Positions 8,236 through 10,627 of a DNA stretch of 10,627 bases are shown in pieces. Position 1 is the first letter of the stretch. Every line of letters starts with the position of its first letter. The DNA is taken from contig BOBG01000070.1 of assembly GCA_026002265.1 (NCBI GenBank), positions 1 to 10,627 on the forward strand. Direction: 5' to 3'. This DNA is from Spirochaetia bacterium (GTDB taxonomy: Bacteria; Spirochaetota; Spirochaetia; Treponematales; Breznakiellaceae). The position numbers were made by a program, and so were the translations under genes. A model generated the notes under the pieces. That model had not been told where the DNA came from. It made no database searches and saw only the letters and a program-made list of their open reading frames with translations.

Positions 8236-8254
8236 TTGTATTATCTCAATACAA
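8236..8254. promoter_or_regulatory. Perfect inverted repeat upstream of adhE, candidate operator or RNA hairpin
   Basis: TTGTATT (8236-8242) and AATACAA (8248-8254) form a perfect 7+5+7 inverted repeat. It begins at the end of the predicted -10 box, covers the expected transcription start, and overlaps the edge of the AAGGAG ribosome binding site. The TTG...CAA ends recall operators of the redox repressor Rex (TTGTgaa-n4-ttCACAA), a common regulator of adhE, but the spacer is 5 and not 4 and the inner bases differ. An RNA hairpin masking the ribosome binding site is an alternative. Confidence 0.45.
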
Positions 8255-8282
8255 ATATATTGAATAAAAATAACTTTGTCTA
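8254..8282 (-). promoter_or_regulatory. Sigma-70-like promoter for adhE
   Basis: On the minus strand TAGACA (8282-8277), 17 bases of AT-rich spacer, then TATATT (8259-8254). The spacing is ideal, and each element matches the consensus at four or five of six positions. Transcription would start near 8247, about 26 bases before the adhE ATG. The -35 box sits on the terminal stop codon of the upstream SGNH relic. Confidence 0.45.
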
Positions 8283-8650
8283 CTCGTTCCCGCGAAAAGT
8301 TTCGCAGCCATAATTCCTTACATTAAAATATCTGTTAATAATTTTTATGATTTTTATAATTCCGGCTGCAATAGATTCTGGGGGATAGCTTCCACCGGAA
8401 TTATTTGTACTAATCATCAGTACGACATTTTCAGGGTTTATTCCGTTAGTTAATCGCCATAAAACGTGTTACGTTTGATCGCCGCCAATGCCCAAATTGA
8501 TAATTCAAGAATCAACTCTGGCATCATCTCACAAATCAGTAACGCTGTTGCCGATGAACATACTATTCTCTAAACCGGCAGCCAGCGTTTTGTACGTCAC
8601 GGGCTACCGGAATCGTGGGATCACTATTATCTCAACCGGTAACTACACAT
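8280..8650 (-). pseudogene. Decayed SGNH/GDSL hydrolase, PAF-acetylhydrolase beta/gamma type
   Basis: One minus-strand frame (stop at 8280-8282) translates through three in-frame stops into a recognisable GDSL esterase. It reads MFIGNSVTDL (from 8561), TGA, DDARVDS, TGA, IINLGIGGDQT, TAA, HVLWRLTNG, then INPENVVLMISTNNSGG and PPESIAAGIIKIIKIIN. The family (animal PAF-AH 1B catalytic subunits and bacterial relatives) has block I G-D-S, then N-x-G-I-G-G-D-x-T-x-H-V-L-W-R-L-x-N-G, then G-T-N-N. Here G-D-S has become G-N-S and G-T-N-N has become S-T-N-N. The C-terminal block with the catalytic D-x-x-H is missing. AAGGA before ATG 8650 may be the old start, but the first 30 codons are poorly preserved and contain stops. 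The gene is dead. It lies between nfnB and adhE and fills most of that 505-base gap. Confidence 0.8.
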
Positions 8651-8732
8651 AATTTCCTTTTCATAACCGCCTTTGCTAATTATGCAAAAAATACCGGCTG
8701 ATAATGGTCGGAATATCTATAATTTACATGGT

Positions 8733-9632
8733 TTACTCTGTAATGTATGCATCTATTGCTTCAGCGGCACGCTTTCCGGCCCCCATAGCGAGGATCACCG
8801 TAGCCGCGCCGGTAACTGCATCTCCGCCCGCGTAAACCCCTTCGCGGGACGTTTTACCGTCTTGTTCATCGGTGATAATTCCGCCCCATTTTTGGATATC
8901 AAGCCCCGCGGTCGTTGAACTAATGAGCGGATTCGGCGAAGTGCCGAGCGCCATAATGACACAATCCGATTCTATTACCGTTTCACTGCCAACAATAGGT
9001 TCCGGGCGCGCCCTGCCCGAAGCATCCGGTTCACCGAGTTTCATTTTTTCACACGTAATCGAAGTAACCCACCGCTTTTCGTTTCCGGCAATGCTCACCG
9101 GATTTGTCAGAAAGAGAAACACGATGCCTTCTTCTTTGGCGTGTTCAACTTCTTCAGCACGCGCCGGCAATTCCTTTTCGGTCCGGCGGTAGATGATAGT
9201 AACCTCTGCACCCAGCCGCCGAGCGCACCGGGCAGCATCCATTGCGACATTGCCGCCGCCCACAACCGCGACCTTTTTCCCGTGGTGGATGGGAGTCGTA
9301 CTTCCATCGAGGTAGGCCTTCATCAGATTGATACGGGTAAGAAATTCATTAGCCGAATAAACACCGTTCAAGTTCTCACCCGGAATGTTCATAAACTTAG
9401 GCAGACCCGCGCCGGAACCGATAAAAACCGCTTTGTATCCGCCGGAATTTAAAAGATCATCAACGCTAAGGGTTTTGCCGATTACCGTGTTTGAAATAAT
9501 TTCCACACCGGTCCCTTTTAAAGCCTCTATCTCCTTTTGAACGATAGACTTGGGAAGCCGGAACTCCGGAATACCATAAGAGAGAACCCCGCCGGTAACG
9601 TGCAGAGCTTCAAAAATCGTCACCGCATATCC
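8733..9632 (-). CDS. nfnB: NfnB / GltA-like NADPH-binding flavoprotein, C-terminal two-thirds
   Basis: This is the C-terminal part of the large subunit of NADH-dependent ferredoxin:NADP+ oxidoreductase (NfnAB), usually annotated as glutamate synthase small chain GltA or sulfide dehydrogenase alpha. It reads GYAVTIFEALHVTGGVL (from 9632), an FAD-domain segment; then VAVVGGGNVAMDAARCARRL, the NADP(H) Rossmann motif, with Y-R-R-T nearby; and the closing FAD motif GVYAGGDAVTGAATVI near the end. The stop is at 8733-8735. The frame continues 5' of 9632 as an open reading frame to an ATG at 9725, but those roughly 31 residues are antisense to nfnA and meaningless. So the real coding sequence breaks at 9628-9633. 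The missing 165 codons are on the plus strand at 10131-10627. The enzyme assignment as Nfn rests on the adjacent nfnA; a lone glutamate synthase subunit is less likely. Confidence 0.85.
   Translation of the reverse strand, partial: GYAVTIFEALHVTGGVLSYGIPEFRLPKSIVQKEIEALKGTGVEIISNTVIGKTLSVDDLLNSGGYKAVFIGSGAGLPKFMNIPGENLNGVYSANEFLTRINLMKAYLDGSTTPIHHGKKVAVVGGGNVAMDAARCARRLGAEVTIIYRRTEKELPARAEEVEHAKEEGIVFLFLTNPVSIAGNEKRWVTSITCEKMKLGEPDASGRARPEPIVGSETVIESDCVIMALGTSPNPLISSTTAGLDIQKWGGIITDEQDGKTSREGVYAGGDAVTGAATVILAMGAGKRAAEAIDAYITE
9628..9632. other. Inversion or chimera junction inside nfnB/nfnA
   Basis: To the left the sequence is minus-strand nfnB (Gly-Tyr-Ala-Val); to the right it is plus-strand nfnA (Tyr-Pro-Ile-Ala). 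The bases TATCC are compatible with both genes, so the switch occurs within a microhomology of about 5 bases. The inverted segment would be 9631-10627, ending at the window edge. Confidence 0.85.
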
Positions 9633-10131
9633 CATTGCCAAGAAACTCCACAACAATGGAGCTGAAGTCCACGCGATCGCCGGTTTTCGTACCAAAGACT
9701 TGGTCATTCTCGAGGACGAGTTCAAAGCCGTGAGCAGCCGGTTTATTATGATGACTGATGATGGAAGTTACGGTACGAAGGGCTTGGTAACCAATGCACT
9801 AAAGACACTTATTGATTCCGGTGAGCAGTACGGCGAGGTCATTGCCATTGGACCGCTTATTATGATGAAGTTTGTCGCCGCGACAACTAAACCTTACAAT
9901 ATTAAAACAACCGTCAGCATGAATCCTATTATGGTTGATGGAACCGGTATGTGCGGCTGTTGCCGGCTGACAGTTGGCGGTAAAACCAAGTTTGCCTGCG
10001 TGGACGGACCGGACTTTGACGGGCATCTGGTTGATTTTGACGAGGCAATGGCACGCGGATCTCTCTACCGGCCATTTGAAAGTACGGCTTATGATCACGT
10101 CTGTAATCTGTTCAAAAAGGAGGCGGTGTGA
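9628..10131 (+). CDS. nfnA: NfnA / ferredoxin-NADP reductase-like subunit, C-terminal part
   Basis: This is the small subunit of NfnAB (also annotated ferredoxin-NADP reductase subunit alpha, SudB or DHOD electron-transfer subunit-like). The in-frame homology starts at YPIAKKLHNNGAEVHAIAGF (9628), well upstream of the first ATG at 9748. The NAD-binding half follows with TDDGSYGTKG and IAIGPLIMM. The 2Fe-2S region is VDGTGMCGCCRLTVGG followed by FACVDGP. The stop TGA is at 10129-10131. About 167 of an expected 280 or so residues are present; the N-terminal FAD-binding domain is missing because the sequence switches to antisense nfnB at 9628-9632. The start codon of nfnB overlaps its stop (TGATG), the usual nfnA-nfnB order. 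The truncation coincides with the inversion junction and probably does not reflect a real gene end. Confidence 0.88.
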   Translation, partial: YPIAKKLHNNGAEVHAIAGFRTKDLVILEDEFKAVSSRFIMMTDDGSYGTKGLVTNALKTLIDSGEQYGEVIAIGPLIMMKFVAATTKPYNIKTTVSMNPIMVDGTGMCGCCRLTVGGKTKFACVDGPDFDGHLVDFDEAMARGSLYRPFESTAYDHVCNLFKKEAV

Positions 10132-10627
10132 TGTCAAATATGTCCTTAGAAAAAAACAAAATGCCGGTGCAGGACCCCGCGGTGCGGAGCGCGAATTTCC
10201 TCGAAGTTGCTTTAGGTTACACGAAAGAGCAGGCTCTTGATGAAGCAGCGCGTTGCCTTCAGTGTAAAAACAAACCCTGCGTTGAGGACTGTCCGGTCAA
10301 TATCGATATTCCGGCTTTTATCGCGGAAATTGCCGCCGGCGACTTTGAAAAGGCCTATCAGTCAATTAGTCAGTACAATTCACTGCCGGCAATTTGCGGC
10401 AGGGTCTGTCCCCAGGAAACTCAGTGCGAGGGGAAATGTATCCGGGGTAAAAAGGGAGAACCGGTTGGCATTGGCCGTTTGGAGCGTTTTGTTGCTGATT
10501 ATCATAACGAATACAGCAATCCGTCCGGAGGTGCCGAAATACAAGCCGATTCCGCAAAGCCCAAGGTTGCAGTGATTGGTTCAGGTCCGTCCGGGCTTGC
10601 CTGTGCGGGGAGTCTCGCCAAAAAAGG
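10131..10627 (+). CDS. nfnB: NfnB / GltA-like flavoprotein, N-terminal third
   Basis: The first 165 codons plus two bases, cut by the window edge. ATG 10131 overlaps the nfnA stop and has AAGGAGG 7 bases upstream, a near-perfect ribosome binding site. The N-terminal domain carries the two 4Fe-4S cysteine sets of the GltD/NfnB family: CLQCKNKPCVEDC (42-54) and C89, C93, C99, C103. Then comes the FAD-binding motif VAVIGSGPSGLACAGSLAKK (146-165). The window stops at AAAAAAGG, within the Gly codon expected next. The minus-strand fragment at 8733-9632 starts with exactly that Gly followed by YAVTIFEA. Joined, the two pieces give 464 residues, a normal length for the family. It is therefore one gene displayed in two opposite pieces. 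Confidence 0.9.
   Translation, partial: MSNMSLEKNKMPVQDPAVRSANFLEVALGYTKEQALDEAARCLQCKNKPCVEDCPVNIDIPAFIAEIAAGDFEKAYQSISQYNSLPAICGRVCPQETQCEGKCIRGKKGEPVGIGRLERFVADYHNEYSNPSGGAEIQADSAKPKVAVIGSGPSGLACAGSLAKK

Noticed and set aside
8280..8561. TGA read as tryptophan (alternative genetic code) to explain the stops in the SGNH frame
   Set aside because: nfnA in the same window ends with TGA overlapping the nfnB start, intact genes use TGG for Trp, and the frame also contains a TAA and has lost its C-terminal catalytic block.
9633..9725. N-terminal 31-residue extension of the minus-strand nfnB piece, starting at ATG 9725
   Set aside because: These codons are antisense to well-conserved nfnA residues and match nothing in NfnB; the open frame there is accidental.
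9628..10627. Site-specific phase-variable invertible switch
   Set aside because: No inverted repeats longer than about 5 bases are visible at the junction, no invertase gene is nearby, and the right breakpoint coincides with the window edge, so a chimera is simpler.
1..10627. CRISPR arrays, tRNA or rRNA genes, insertion sequences, toxin-antitoxin or defence systems
   Set aside because: I looked on both strands and saw no regular repeat-spacer pattern, no cloverleaf or rRNA sequence, no transposase motifs and no recognisable defence proteins.

Overview
The window looks like accessory and energy-metabolism DNA from an anaerobic, fermentative, chemotactic bacterium. A spirochaete of the Treponema type (gut or termite-gut lineage) fits best. 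The reasons are the combination of AdhE, a monomeric group-B-like [FeFe] hydrogenase, an NfnAB-type transhydrogenase, a small phosphotransferase of the kind seen in treponemes, and chemoreceptors without a C-terminal pentapeptide. This assignment is an inference from gene content (about 0.6) and was not tested by any search.

Layout, mostly on the minus strand. Positions 1-87 hold the 5' end of a chemoreceptor-like membrane protein with its own promoter. Positions 204-500 hold an open but start-less relic. Positions 529-2691 encode an intact 720-residue methyl-accepting chemotaxis protein. Positions 2700-3260 look empty by ORF length, but conceptual translation shows decayed remnants of two subunits of an NADH-linked hydrogenase, NuoE-like and NuoF-like. 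Positions 3264-4700 encode an intact 478-residue [FeFe] hydrogenase. Positions 4845-5603 encode a phosphotransferase whose start codon overlaps the stop of the upstream adhE (5603-8221). Positions 8280-8650, upstream of adhE, hold a decayed SGNH/GDSL hydrolase of the PAF-acetylhydrolase beta/gamma type. Positions 8733-9632 carry the C-terminal two-thirds of nfnB/gltA on the minus strand. Positions 9628-10627 carry the end of nfnA and the first third of nfnB on the plus strand.

The intact metabolic genes form one redox theme. AdhE reduces acetyl-CoA to ethanol and reoxidises NADH. The hydrogenase exchanges electrons between a carrier such as ferredoxin and protons. NfnAB couples ferredoxin, NADH and NADPH. 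The broken NuoE and NuoF pieces show that an NADH-linked hydrogenase module was once encoded here and has been lost.

Two points deserve most attention. First, the right end is structurally anomalous: inverting 9631-10627 restores a continuous 464-codon nfnB. Either the assembly is chimeric (for example an inverted multiple-displacement-amplification chimera) or there is a real inversion. Second, relics are numerous (three or four in 10.6 kb), which suggests genome decay such as occurs in host-restricted lineages. I found no convincing new defence or mobile system, CRISPR array, tRNA or rRNA.
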